From Aquisphaera insulae (lineage in GTDB: Bacteria > Planctomycetota > Planctomycetia > Isosphaerales > Isosphaeraceae): a stretch of 48,934 nt of DNA. Both the position numbers and the translations under genes were made by a program. Numbering within the stretch: the stretch's first letter is position 1; each line of letters begins with the position of its first letter. The notes beneath the pieces were generated by a model. That model did not search any database and had not been told where the DNA came from. It worked only from the letters and a program-made list of their open reading frames with translations. The stretch is from NCBI RefSeq assembly GCF_011064615.1, contig NZ_JAALJH010000072.1, positions 1 through 48,934 on the forward strand, given 5' to 3'. Positions 48,201-48,934 of this stretch are shown here, one piece after another.

Positions 48201-48934
48201 GTCGAGCCCTCGATGTTCGCCCGGACCGTGCTCTCGATCGTGTTGATCGCCACGGCCGCCGCGTTGGTCAGGTTGGCGCCGCCGTTGGCGCCGCCGGATC
48301 CGGCGAGGGAGAGGTCGTTGCCGAAGGCGAGGACGTAGGGCGTGCTCGCGGCCGAAAGCGTAACGTCGCCGCCGTTGCCGGTGCTGACGGAGCTGCCGCC
48401 GTCGATCAGCGCCTCGGTGTCGTAGTGCATCTCATTGCCCGAGCCTCCTCCCGCGCCGTTGAGCCCCGGCCCGCTGTTGTCGGAGAAGGTGCCCGTGCCG
48501 GCCAGGGTGATCGCCGTGATGCTCGGGTCGGAGCTGGCGGAGATGCTCACGGCCCCGCCCGCATCGACGATCGAGCCCCCCTCGATCGCGGCGGTCGCCC
48601 GATTGGGCGAGCCGGACGAGCCCATCTCGTTGACGGCGATGGAGAGGCCCACCGCGGCCCTGGTGCTCGGGTTGCCACCGTAATTGGCCCCGACGGCGAG
48701 GGCGCCGGAGCCGGCGGAGATGGTGGCCTTGTCGGTCGCCGTGAGGGTGACCCCCTGGTCGTCGAGCGCGGAGCCGCTGGCGGGCACGCCGGAGGTGACG
48801 GAGCTGGCGTGGCGGACGCCGTCGACGTCCGGGCCGTCGCCGATGAGGGCCTCGGTGGAGGAGGAGATCGTGTTGCTGGAGGCGGAGCCCACGCCGGCGA
48901 GCGAGAAGCTCATGGCGCTGCCGCCGCTGAGGGA
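21293..48934 (-). CDS. Giant multidomain surface protein with C-terminal S53 peptidase (partial)
   Basis: One uninterrupted minus-strand frame of 9,213 visible residues. The first ATG in view is at 48913, but the frame reads through the window edge in the middle of a repeat, so the true start and any export signal lie outside. Order from the visible N-terminus, by position: beta-helix-like Ala/Gly/Ser/Thr repeats (48.9-41.7 kb), further beta-rich segments (41.7-39.6), RTX-like GGAGNDTV units (39.6-38.0), three ~185-residue repeats (37.4-35.8), a Gly-rich tract (35.6-34.4), two PA14 domains (34.3-33.4), a propeller-like segment (32.9-31.8), RTX-like units (31.8-31.4), PKD modules (31.0-28.8), two Fn3/Ig-like units (28.8-28.2), an Ig-like unit, a cohesin-like module (27.6-27.1), ten MBG repeats plus an MBG_2-like unit (27.1-24.1), an Ig-like and a beta-rich module, the S53 domain (23.0-21.9) and a 200-residue tail. 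It is probably secreted and adhesive, with peptidase activity. Very few cysteines are present. Confidence 0.9.
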   Translation of the reverse strand, partial: SLSGGSAMSFSLAGVGSASSNTISSSTEALIGDGPDVDGVRHASSVTSGVPASGSALDDQGVTLTATDKATISAGSGALAVGANYGGNPSTRAAVGLSIAVNEMGSSGSPNRATAAIEGGSIVDAGGAVSISASSDPSITAITLAGTGTFSDNSGPGLNGAGGGSGNEMHYDTEALIDGGSSVSTGNGGDVTLSAASTPYVLAFGNDLSLAGSGGANGGANLTNAAAVAINTIESTVRANIEGSTVTAAGAVSLAATTDAEIHADAMGMAGAAVSTRTNIGAALAGAGSGSHNTIQSTTEAVIEDGLDPNGTRHASSVTSGRSADGGSLADEGVSLTAEDTSLVQAISGADVLGAVGGGQITVASAVGLSAAINDIGTASHPNVVKAAIEGGATVNSGGDVSLKATSDPSIIAITFAGTESTSTSGGLGLNGAGAGSGNTIEYAVEALIDGNSSVSTSNSGDVSLSAKNTPYILADASGLTLTATGGTTSSGTVTNGAAAALNTIGSTVRANVEGSTVVAAGAVSLSATSTEEIDAYAAGLAGSLTGGSASSFSFTGVGSASSNTISSTTEALIKDGPDADGVSHASSVTSGKPASGSTPDNNGISLSATDTSTIVAGSGALAVGINKGSNPSVTAAVGLSLAVNTMGTSASPNSVTAAIEGGSTVNSGGALTLTASSSPDILAVTMAGTGSVSTQGGVGLNGAGAGSGNYVASTTEALIEGDSQVSTANSGAVSLSATSTATIKADGGGLALAGTFGANGGATVTNGAAAAVNSISSTVAANIDASAVLSDGAVTLSATSKGTITSITIGVAAALNTTTGGFSWAGAGSGSGNSIDQTTEATITDCIGTDAGGHALKVSSGHGGAVSLTAEDTSTIYAVAGVVSLEVAAGSGSNTAVAVGLSAAMNNIGGAGRPNTVLAAIDHSTVASAGGVALSASSAPKIHAYTVSGAFSVSSSSTGGFALSGAGAGSGNSIYQSTRALIEDGSTVTTANGQAVSLSAVDNSSIMADAGGISLGVSLNPDRTQSLVLGAAIATNTIGDSTHSNQVIANIDHSTVTSDGGVILTTSAGKSGTRQIAAYAAGVAGSLGGGSTGGLALVGAGSGSGNSIYQDVEASVTGGSSITTGHRGSVTVFATDNSAIQSGSGAAAFSFIGSSNGLSASVGVSVAVNTIRDTVSATVEDSTVGADGGLALNATSTARITAITVAGNLNAVGGEDNAIALGGAGAGSYNTIDGDIRALISGSTVTTRNAGEVNLFAQDTSTITADGGGASISAAGGSVLGLSAGIGAGTASNTLGGASNPNQVVALIDSSTVTAAGNVTLNATSIPTINSMAWGVAVAASFAATSAAAAGSGAGAVNNIHYDVEAGIRNGSQVTSAATGSNAVYLSAIDRSSITAKSGAGSLAVGVGTGGGLAVGVIRATNTIANVVEAYIGQIPGAGVGTDSTTVTSSGGVVVSAASTSSISALGVAVAASLGVGAAAVAGAFVTNTIGNTIGAFIDNGATVHAAGGKVQVLAADSPTLTAKVGSGAVTAAKFGASVGTSIATNTLADRVAASIDHATVATRGQGIDVKATSTDSLTALAVSTALSISIGAAGAGANASSTNTTTTTASVGAGSNIDTHGWGQQTAGTYGDLSVAAQSSATVKAESDGGAGGVLGIGVLLATAKQHGATDAHVAEGVTVSAGALTVQAGASNGNVQAQGIGVVAGLITGGGINSTTEVDMDVEAYIGARDGVAPSGQATAITLTRGASVTSTSTDKALSKAYGGTGGAFAVSGNLSHSTVDPTVKATIGDGVVLTTGGDVSVSATAQTPNASTKAAESDALGVTVGAGLAVGVSVATATVAPQVTAYVGRATLSVQGKLSISGTSNDTAYAFGNASGGGAATALSNQVTATAKGVANTFLDGKVTTTGDVSVTSTVTNDAFAHGNGVTANVVGWGNFEADAVSGADSTDGNATIATSSSYLGSGANVAAGGNLSIITTLKNTAESRAQAPGGGLLGGQGAFSHAVASGNANSYIADGTTATQSAGGSITVSAGADKEADSIATGFSVYGVGVGVTFGSATTRGQTLAQVGSDAKLQSAGDLQVTSSALEYAKSSATATTGGVLSGNGATTDAEVRGSASTIIGTNASLKTTAGNLAIDANRSVYSYSTVTGDTYGAVGVGGAKATAGDNGDVLTQVQAGATLAATIGKVTVGAERNLNNVAGNSPYIYAYASPGSSGIIAGTASTSASANISDTDTSVQLQGGTSITAGQDVSITAYETRSIRSKMTGNTGAAFGNDGARANTTVNTAVHVDLADDATIGGNNVTITAQDDQTGADATSSATFQGVVGGASSRATTTVTNKVYVGIGDDTLTSSLTSSGVLTVRALTSSTSSTDAKAEADGLGAPMSATATTTVTSTPTVTVGAGASLTGRQVNLVAGVPSSGPYFLTSSSDSTFKGVGVTNSSSSAVNPTLTALVDIASGATLVGYDQVNLNASTGSGLTASAQPSATTYALGGETDVDSTNTLNAAARIRAASGSAIRTSRLAVSASSPAGNVESRTSSSGAVIDTGSSNHHGTQSQSGLVDFNADVTIFGPSPVLEIGPTGQVLQQSGVTYHISNNTVVVDSVASTNGSSAISLAASAQNQSVTGHSTITYDAGFASVSLVNRNPNYSLRVGDVSMLNTSSPPTPSVSPQGSWTYTPVYGSQVANPTLTILGAGGDVVLDGFINNPAGTTIIQNLATGSGNILSGGAGQRIDTRDLQLISARGNVGSSTRRLSARLLDGAGTPSVSTLHAAGVVHLSLQGVSKGGGPLTVGGGDWSAAQFDVLIRDGSDESGATPVSTPSSFFVDSILAAGGAIGVQAGSLRPVGFTAGVTTPAASSLNVKATGDITLTSAGDLRVATVASSAGNVVLRTSGGSILDVGSGQGAAVSGNAITLGSTQGTIGTTSRPLSISSSLLKPAPLDANAGQGIYVNQVAGNLNLGVVTAGTEAYFTSAGSILDLGTALPNITSPRTVLAAGVAIGAAGAPLRTSTPQAEFSSSTGLINVSNAGALTLGGFGSLPGVGAGTSASVSTSGPLSVAGNVQAAGDLALSTSMGNPAGSALTVQAGVRVVSTTGGVALQSADNLTLQPGSVVSAAGAITVTGDTSKVGGAAITTSATIGGSSTLFRVNGNGDQVVLHVIPTSPTTATGAGAGDTLQVDGTSSSDSFTVAPSQVRLNGTPVSYGGFASLSLLGLGGTNTFSVDADTTARVLIDQGGNASDRITVTESTTAARTLLVRNVSAMPGFVGEVAGTKLWLDFGQVAGLSLVGGGGNDTVFVHGTSVPTTLQTGTGNVTVNVGGFPTTALASSSADPAGSAARLDQILAPLTIVGGAGANALIIDDANDVSPRSNIVLDAGSVAGLGNAGSISFTGIRTESINLGGLGNTLNIEGTVSGSGSSLTVNAGTSDVIRVDGASASQATIQGGSASRGNRVVFNGAQSSQAITATLSGSAGTSQLGGFGPAITSTFNLSGLAEADLNLGDVSSTLNIGLADPGMALVISGGAGNDTVNVTRLGASTTIDGHGGTNTVAVNLSGKDPANSQFANLASYLHVANVANLIVDDTGYAGAVAWVAADGTLSGNGRAIVSLDGASQVQVKGGSGSNGLTVAETASSVDATLDTSDVAVRTGKVVLIAGSVDSSYYDPGQAVNFDGLISQSTTGGTYTESGVSVTTTGKLTLDNTISPSLAAAAGDTLTITTANAGLALYQLNLANTGSAPQTVTFTAPILHSTQTATFTYTVPATGGFTTIQFPSTFWAVSQVKFTAPASLRLDGIVTGIPMVAATPEVSAPTAPGVRATNGMSVQFNTDTLTVSTSYPLVANLSTAYNRTGIYRDGATFSSTGGLDGGGTAYSGNLLGSSVTWSDTPFFIGAAGSGDVVMASGQAISLPQLQTSAIRILGTAINGNQQNQALVVTYTDGTTQTFTQSFSDWLTPGSYAGESVAVSMPYRDLAAGTRDNRTFNLYGYSLSTDPTRVVKSITLPNNSKVMILAISTVARSTYDAPAEVDLSSSYNRMGLVANGSTFGSTEGINGNGVALSANLIGASRTWNNSPFALGAANQNNVISAAGQTVTLPTGQFSALNFLVTASGTNQPNQVFTVRYTDGTTQVFTESISYRLTPQNYSGESTALAMSYQLNADGTQRSQAAYLYGHSLALNPAKTVQSITLPTNGNVEVVAMTLVSPPATTAQGEVDLAGSFNRTGIVTDGSTFSSTGGLDNGGNAYSANLLSSLVLPNSLPFKFGTAGSNVVAAAGQTIALNAGQAASLDILAAAVNGNQAGQTFTVRYSDGSTQTYTQSISDWATPQNYSGEVTVGMAYRDRYDGTKVVSTINVYYYSLKLDPSKTVVSVTLPSNASVQILAMTETDYVPASIGVSRGTFNGTPYMAYTAEGISYFRFQGDLVIPGNSTVTATGRSALALSAANDVNIGANVTFNVSAVGTTAGAGGGLGTAGGAGSTAVGSGGAGGTGTGGAGGAGGTAGRNFGNDGTPGNVGSGQGGSAGAYGSSGAAGSGDTSAVNNASGGGTGGTAGVGGQPGGGGSQGNSVSGGIPGGGGTANVLQNIHGGSGGSGSNGNGGSTGAAANGGDPGTAGTAGSNSSTGLLLSGGGAGGSGGGGGAGGGGGGGGSGSGGGGGGGGGGVSETFAGTTWSSNGGAGGNGGAGGTGGTGGSGGAGGSGGAGGAGAGAIAIMAGGNVIVAGGSSFLAQGGSGTGGAAGAAAGAAAAGASGQAGAAGASGQSRTNSTGGSIVGGTGGSGGSGGSGGAGGAGGSGGAGGSGAGGAGGTVELYGSVVTASGASVSAQGGAGGAGSQAGGGGRLIVGSNDNGASTPGSIAGATTETYTGSVGPNPYIDSGFGGAVGSYYNSTNWTGTPVTRYDDAVDFNWGKASPAAGVSSTGYSVRWTGTIHIGPAGVYTFRAITNGTAKLYIGGTLVIDHTSNQGFGVVDQGSLDLSGLGSDYYMSFEFDTSYSGSSGGAGAQLLWTTPAQPGSLATIPTSQLRPNLVPSRDGVLGNMDAAAVPSQGLLGTYYANSYDFTGATVSRVDSTVNFNWTNTTPIAGVGATRFNVRWTGQVRAPQTGTYTFGANTDDGVRLWVNGQLLIDDWNDRPLGTIDHGSITLQAGQWYDIRLDFFQGQGGSGAGLYWSGPGVNGTDVLIPSSALRPESSEDLTPVLPGPAPTTLGPAGGADIYGIFHGGYDALNAVPTIAPYLSGANVPKGAAAAVIRLSTPPAGFTRGFAGYDLVLYVNLTDSTLADPQLGIGLVPGRTGFLTSLLQGGALSSPTFGGTGAVPITGLAGHAVWATWVPKNGNAAYSVNAAFAGDTAPLSGASLAGGGISAVYIGGLSTAGVSGQALSGLQSLAVSPDGRNVYAVNTADNTLVVANASDLYQRQSFQSGVGAVPANGLTGVTSVAVSANGSYVYTAGVGAVAVFQRDAATGNLTYKAAVQPKTSSNVSLVLTSILPSGVSQRLYAIAQGKGVAVATLSTTTGSPGNFTLASPDGLTGFTSLAESGDGSALFAVSGNTLEVLNSSTLAKRTSLSGSSFGLASMAGVAVSGTFVYVTDPAGGSLAVFRYNSSTGALTGVDVLTEGVNGIRGLTGASAVAASAAGDYVFVASQSQNSVTSFTRNATTGDLTLAEVVRNRPGLDQPSGLAVAPSSAAVNPGEVYVASLAGLGLDHGGLASFAVSNASTAVPRSYDVGYSGIQTLAVTTGSSDNTISQVHAANAGTVNIATGSGANTINLTDVSTRTTVTTGDGSNRITARVATVGNGQSLAITTGAGSDYVWLTGAAAGGSVNVNLGAGNDTAQVSGTGIAATAGVLLDGGAGVNTLLFDASGQAITPANPTIPSGTIGINQPQYASITYNNFGNVPGFSGPTVHITSDSGTYPATYGISEGQGLSLYAVATPATNSTVDPNQVGWDLNGDGSFGDAVGLTPTVSWATLKSLGLNVAGTYTIAVRVPSGSAVAVDYTTLTIAYTPPTVTLQAASTATAGVPFTIRFSAAGPGDDPIPGYTVIWGDGTTDVLDSSVSADTHTYATAGNYTIQVRVTNTTSVAQAPVAVQLGAASVGAGGPYTISQGSGLTLSATAVGSPTSYTWTVNGVAVGSGSSATKSLTWNQLNALSSPVDAPKTYNVQVSVYYAAFNQTLAASSTLTVLDTPPTASLSAPASVPVGGTATVSFLSPADPSPADTAAGFLYSFDFGNTGTFSVVNSTSPTASIPAALLANPGVVVVRGRIADQYGAYGPDLIAAVTVANVAPTLASAAPQAVLQGDLLTLPAVTFSSPGYNTTYGTETITGVINWGDGTTSVGTITPGAPTVGTIGGSHTYQAAGSFTATITVTDNYGGSASRSFGVTVAAVPIPIYAGPDVTLNEGDTLDLSPVDPGARVPVLFTGGAASGVHTATINWGDGTGTVAVPASDIREPASPGAYGSVSGRHAYGAPGTYLVTVTVGDGVTSASGSFNVNALAVAPTIALPATADGLEGSSFTLSGRITNPGFRFGTGAEALQSATIDWGDGAISPVAVTWSAGSPGVPSLALISSNHTYADVGTYAATLTIVGADGSQQSATTMVSVANAAPVLISAPSDRVIDQGDTTSIAAAFGDPGLLDGHTATVDWGDGTSTTFDRNSTYTDGQGRQVPLLTEPTFASPGGIAVSHTYSLSGSFTATLTVVDNHGGSVSAPFRVAVRDVAPPAASIDPLPVYTTTPAIALSWTGSDNAGGSGIASYDIYVSDNGGAFMPFLTGTASTAATFAGQPGHTYGFYAVATDGAGNRQAAPTSAQAATKIVASPPTSSVGALPATVVTPSFSLTWSGSGTPGVASYDVYVSVDGGAFTPFLLATTQTSAIFDGATGHSYGFYSVASDTGGNRQVTPAGAQASTSVVAPVSISASAPQVVFGQSFDVTVTVTAGSANPVPGGQVTLSEGGVPLGTADLVGGVATFSGISSIPLGVGDATLLATYSGSGSNPSNSATVVESVTPAGTTTALSASDTSVPAGTAVTLTAVVTPDVPGFSASGRILFYDGTTPVADLAVDAGGSATFTTGSLIAGGHTLTAVFTSGDGRFLGSTSSSVSVVVTFAGTPSSGGVTLFMPTDIQAKPGATVTVPVELLVTDPGSLSAGLGRFAIPIGFDPSILTNPTVSLGSYLSNLGNLVAASAPFTVSVDATNPGELIITGASAQGTLGIQAGTLVEVATLTFTVAGNAPYGPTVLNLQGDFGGTALALVDSDGLAVSPVPAVTDAPTDASDGVVTIPSSAPRLSWDNPASLVYGTPLGAAQLNATASVPGTFAYTPAAGTILGAGQRTLSVTFTPLDTATYSSVTSTVQVVVTAATPAVSVRAAGGTYSGSPFVASATVAGIDGIAAGSLEGVGVTLTYYSGGSAVGQPLPGAPTAAGTYTVVATFAGSANYNSASGQATFTISRATPTVTWANPAAIVYGTPLSAAQLDAATTLAGTFTYTPAAGTVLRAGTGQVLSVTFVPNDTTDYESVTATVAIDVLKATPTIAWDNPADIVYGTALGAAQLDATASWTVGGVSQGVAGTFTYTPAAGTILHAGAGQTLSVTFTPSDTTNYRPTAATATINVEKAIPTITWPAPAGIVYGTALGTAQFNATASWTVGGMTQGVAGIFTYSPGPGTVLGIGDDQTLSVTFTPSNDSDYTAAAATTTINVAEAMPNVNVAPLHLTYGTALGDSLLSGSASWTVGGSTLAVPGTFRFTSAAGAVLHAGAGQIESVTFVPDDAADYASVDTTVTIDVSQASPSVGVAPLHLSYGTALGDSLLSGSASWTVGGSTLAVPGTFRFTSAAGAVLHAGAGQVAAVTFVPDDAADFASVDTTVTIDVSQASPSVNVAPLHLTYGTALSNSLLSGSAAWVVAGTGVAVPGTFRFTSAAGAVLHAGAGQIESVTFVPDDAADFASVDTTVTIDVSQASPSVGVAPLHLTYGTALGDSLLSGSAAWVVAGTGVAVPGTFRFTSAAGAVLHAGAGQIESVTFVPDDAADYASVDTTVTIDVARATPTINWAAPTAIVYGTALGAAQLNATSSWTVGGALGGVAGTFDYTPGSGTILHAGVGQSLSVSFSPADSDDYTSVVATRTIDVLRATPTIVWNQPASIVYGTPLGDAALNASTTWTVGGTAGAVAGTFVYTPGTGTILDAGSGQVLSVHFVPSNPIDFADASGTATIDVLAAPLTVTASAASRPYGAANPQFIGTIAGLVNHDAITATFSSAAGSATPAGVYGPGSPYAIVPTLIDPAGRLANYSVNIVAGTLTIGQVQTTTTGTTSASTSNFGQALTLSAAVAANSPTSGTPGGSVDFYDLSTANDLGSVALVGGGASLTLSTLPVGQHTIQVTYSGDNNFISSLGTITESVVVSIYVLNSSTSLPTITGSLYLSGNAGINIPGRVVVNSPLSQAITLTGSSQLIASSVQVVGGVSRSGAATISPTLRTGITPVPDPLAGMVAPAVDGTRTSVNLTGGSLTINPGVYSQIKVSGTASLTLNPGIYVIAGGGLSVTNSASLTGAGVLIYNTGSNGTGRGPYGSITFNTSGNVRLSPASTGAYAGVLIFQDRASTNVLTFGGSAAQQFSGIIYAPAALLSVSGSVKLNDAIVVDRLQASGTSVANALSLAVPDGTVAFSPSQVRSAYGLDAVSWDGTGQTIAIVTAYDAPKILEALDAFDAQFSLTTSGPTLLEQYGPAGSFLTVLNQRGRTDAPPATDPSGPGASNWATEAALDLEWAHAIAPGARLLLVEADNQSLPNMMASVAIAAAQPGVTSVSMSWGFTESLMISQEEEAAYEAIFKVAGVTFLASTGDNGAANPEYPAFSPNVVAVGGTRLEIGPDGKYIGETGWGDDLASTGSPVGSGGGLSLYQPEPAYQTAVQSTGRRSTPDVSMIADPATGVWMADPYNLSEENPFQVVGGTSLAAPTWSALIAVVNGARVASGLPVLNSERPSETLEAIYALPAADYHPVSAGSNGYRATAGYDLVTGLGSPVAERLVPDLASYRGAATQYEGPKVGPLEDASLASGWSLEDFRNAALSIFAARSARHDGAAIGTGTGRSSVESVDLGGRTAWSNPTLHAAASPTHREAGPLPINLTSFAAMATGTEAIPTMALSASAIDAALSSPSERAIGGGSTAVPPRSTLITSRSPKRIIAAGSARAESVRIIWTQANEEASQLDGSVVGQLFHDEANDWWAIPGFSKRRPRRRDG
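21915..23030 (-). other. S53 (sedolisin/kumamolisin) peptidase domain of the giant protein
   Basis: About 370 residues near the C-terminus. The sedolisin catalytic residues are all in place: the Glu and Asp of EAALD (codons 22736-22738 and 22724-22726), the oxyanion Asp in STGDNG (22487-22489) and the nucleophile Ser in GGTSLAAPTW (22160-22162). The calcium-site motif GYDLVTGLGSP closes the domain. The prodomain that precedes S53 enzymes is not recognisable. The preceding module is a beta-rich segment instead. Confidence 0.88.
23060..23790 (-). other. Beta-rich module before the peptidase
   Basis: About 240 residues of regular short strands: ITGSLYLSGNAGINIPGRV, then VNLTGGSLTINPGVY, then GTASLTLNPGIYVIAGGGLS. 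The repeated L-x-x-x-PG-x-Y pattern resembles domains seen in Tad/pilus-associated or choice-of-anchor-type bacterial surface proteins. The name is uncertain. It may act as a spacer or hold the peptidase. Confidence 0.5.
24100..27125 (-). repeat. MBG-type repeat array (ten units plus one MBG_2-like)
   Basis: Ten consecutive ~80-85-residue units, each containing a variant of (V/L)YGT(A/P)L followed by GTF-Y/F-T and G(Q)-xxSVTF-P-(N/D)D. An MBG_2-like unit (PYGAANPQFIG, then ANYSVNIVAGTLTI) closes the array. A different ~65-residue unit (GGTYSGSPFVASATVAG) is inserted after the first. MBG repeats are common in large bacterial surface proteins. Confidence 0.82.
24876..25895 (-). repeat. Four near-identical 255-bp tandem units inside the MBG array
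   Basis: Units begin at 24876, 25131, 25386 and 25641, exactly 255 bp (85 codons) apart with no indels. Two internal variants exist: AWVVAGTGVAV in the two units at lower coordinates and SWTVGGSTLAV in the two at higher coordinates. YASVDT occurs in the outer units and FASVDT in the inner ones, which shows exchange between units. The near identity implies recent duplication or homogenisation. Confidence 0.92.
27130..27650 (-). other. Cohesin-like module of the giant protein
   Basis: About 170 residues: FMPTDIQAKPGATVTVPVEL, then RFAIPIGFDPSILTNPTVSLG, and ATLTFTVAGNAPYGPTVLNLQG. This follows the pattern of bacterial cohesin domains (type I-like jelly-roll, with the early D-x-x-x-KPGxTV-x-VPV strand). 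No dockerin is visible in this window. Confidence 0.65.
28830..31060 (-). other. PKD-domain array of the giant protein
   Basis: Several consecutive ~90-residue modules with the PKD signature: WGDGT followed by HTY and a strand such as GTYTVTVTV. Examples are VIWGDGTTDV with THTYATAGNYTIQVRV, INWGDGTTSVG with GSHTYQAAGSFTATITV, VDWGDGTSTTF with SHTYSLSGSFTATLTV, and ATIDWGDGAISPV. They are typical spacers or adhesive modules of secreted proteins. Confidence 0.82.
31800..32900 (-). other. Beta-propeller-like (lactonase/YVTN-type) segment
   Basis: About 360 residues with repeating blades: SLAVSPDGRNVYAVNTADNTLVV, then SVAVSANGSYVYTAGVGAVAVFQRD, then AVAASAAGDYVFVASQSQNSVTSF. The pattern hydrophobic-AVS-xDG-xxVYVA is that of seven-bladed lactonase/YVTN propellers. 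It probably mediates binding. I cannot count seven clear blades. Confidence 0.65.
33395..34300 (-). other. Two PA14 domains of the giant protein
   Basis: Two consecutive ~145-residue PA14 modules. The first starts SYYNSTNWTGTPVTRYDDAV and includes YSVRWTGTIHIGPAGVYTF. The second starts LLGTYYANSYDFTGATVSRV and includes FNVRWTGQVRAPQTGTYTF with the DDGVRLWVNGQLLIDDW block. PA14 domains are beta-barrels that often bind carbohydrate. The second shows the canonical DDG-x-x-L-W motif; the first has a variant. Confidence 0.88.
34425..35565 (-). repeat. Glycine-rich PE_PGRS-like tract
   Basis: About 380 residues dominated by GG-x-G units (GGAGGTGGTGGSGGAGGSGG style). They run from AGAGGGLGTAGGAGSTAVG to GGAGSQAGGGGRLIVGSND. 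The DNA is extremely GC-rich and, between 34968 and 35045, nearly pure CCG trinucleotide repeat encoding long Gly runs. Codon-length units mean slippage would alter length without breaking the frame. Confidence 0.9.
35780..37425 (-). repeat. Three ~185-residue tandem repeats
   Basis: Three units about 555 bp apart, identified by the recurring start Y/F-N-R-(T/M)-G near 37390, 36835 and 36280. Each continues with DG-TF-S-T-GG-G-A-S-NLL, an internal AGQ(A/T)I-L, then V-YTDGTTQ-FT-S-SD-TP--Y-GE and ends in ITLP-N--V-I-A-T. They diverge by a third or more. The pattern resembles carbohydrate-associated modules, but I cannot name the family. Confidence 0.75.
46400..48934 (-). repeat. ~813-bp superunits of the beta-helix-like region
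   Basis: The block HASSVTSG recurs at 48788, 47972 and 47159, spaced 816 and 813 bp. A fourth, weaker version (HALKVSSG) is near 46352. Each superunit (about 271 residues) contains two related halves with GAGSGN-I----EA-I-(D/E)G and repeated V-LSA-(S/D)-S-I. The array continues past the window edge. The short repeated strands with conserved G/S/N turns suggest a long parallel beta-helix. Confidence 0.8.

Noticed and set aside
1..48934. tRNA or rRNA genes
   Set aside because: I saw no cloverleaf or rRNA-like stretch on reading. A dedicated scan was not possible.

Overview
The window is high-GC DNA that looks like a member of the Planctomycetota, most likely near the Isosphaeraceae. This is an inference from gene content, not from a marker gene. 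The pointers are two PEP-CTERM proteins, an extracellular protein with a planctomycete-type LExLExRxLL-like N-terminus, a Tat-exported protein of unknown family, an Lpt/Kdo outer-membrane gene set, and a giant surface protein over 9,200 residues long. Genes sit on both strands. The high GC content produces very long spurious open frames opposite almost every real gene.

Layout, left to right. 1-110 carries one copy of a dispersed repeat. 182-2727 (minus) holds an FHA-domain protein, a MinD/ParA-like ATPase and a glutaminase, in that transcription order. 3014-4072 (minus) is a bile acid:sodium symporter-like transporter. 4271-5158 (plus) is an Rpn/PD-(D/E)XK-type protein. 5276-10914 (minus) is an envelope operon: kdsD, then kdsC, then a 1,320-residue protein that sits where lptC-lptA sit in other Gram-negatives and looks like an expanded LptC/LptA/OstA-type protein. 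11463-12284 (plus) is a PEP-CTERM protein, convergent with an RTX-like secreted protein (12362-13273, minus). A Tat-exported protein (13556-15127, plus) is separated by a perfect 32-nt palindrome from a convergent RbfA-like gene (15327-15695, minus). A type I phosphodiesterase/alkaline phosphatase superfamily gene follows (16205-17887, minus).

17.9-21.3 kb is an accessory junk zone. It contains an AT-richer stretch, a strong intrinsic terminator, remnants of IS66-type transposases in both orientations, a possible IS630-like fragment, a second copy of the dispersed repeat, and one intact PEP-CTERM gene (19134-19862, minus).

From 21293 to the right edge, 27.6 kb is a single open frame on the minus strand that continues beyond the window, so its N-terminus is missing. 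The visible 9,213 residues run as follows: long beta-helix-type repeats (including ~271-residue superunits), RTX-like segments, three ~185-residue repeats, a PE_PGRS-like glycine-rich tract, two PA14 domains, a beta-propeller-like segment, PKD/Fn3/Ig-like modules, a cohesin-like module, ten MBG repeats (four of them almost identical 255-bp units), a beta-rich module, and a C-terminal sedolisin (S53) peptidase domain with its catalytic residues in place. It is best read as a giant secreted or surface adhesin-protease. That and the enlarged Lpt-like protein are the two most unusual items in the window.
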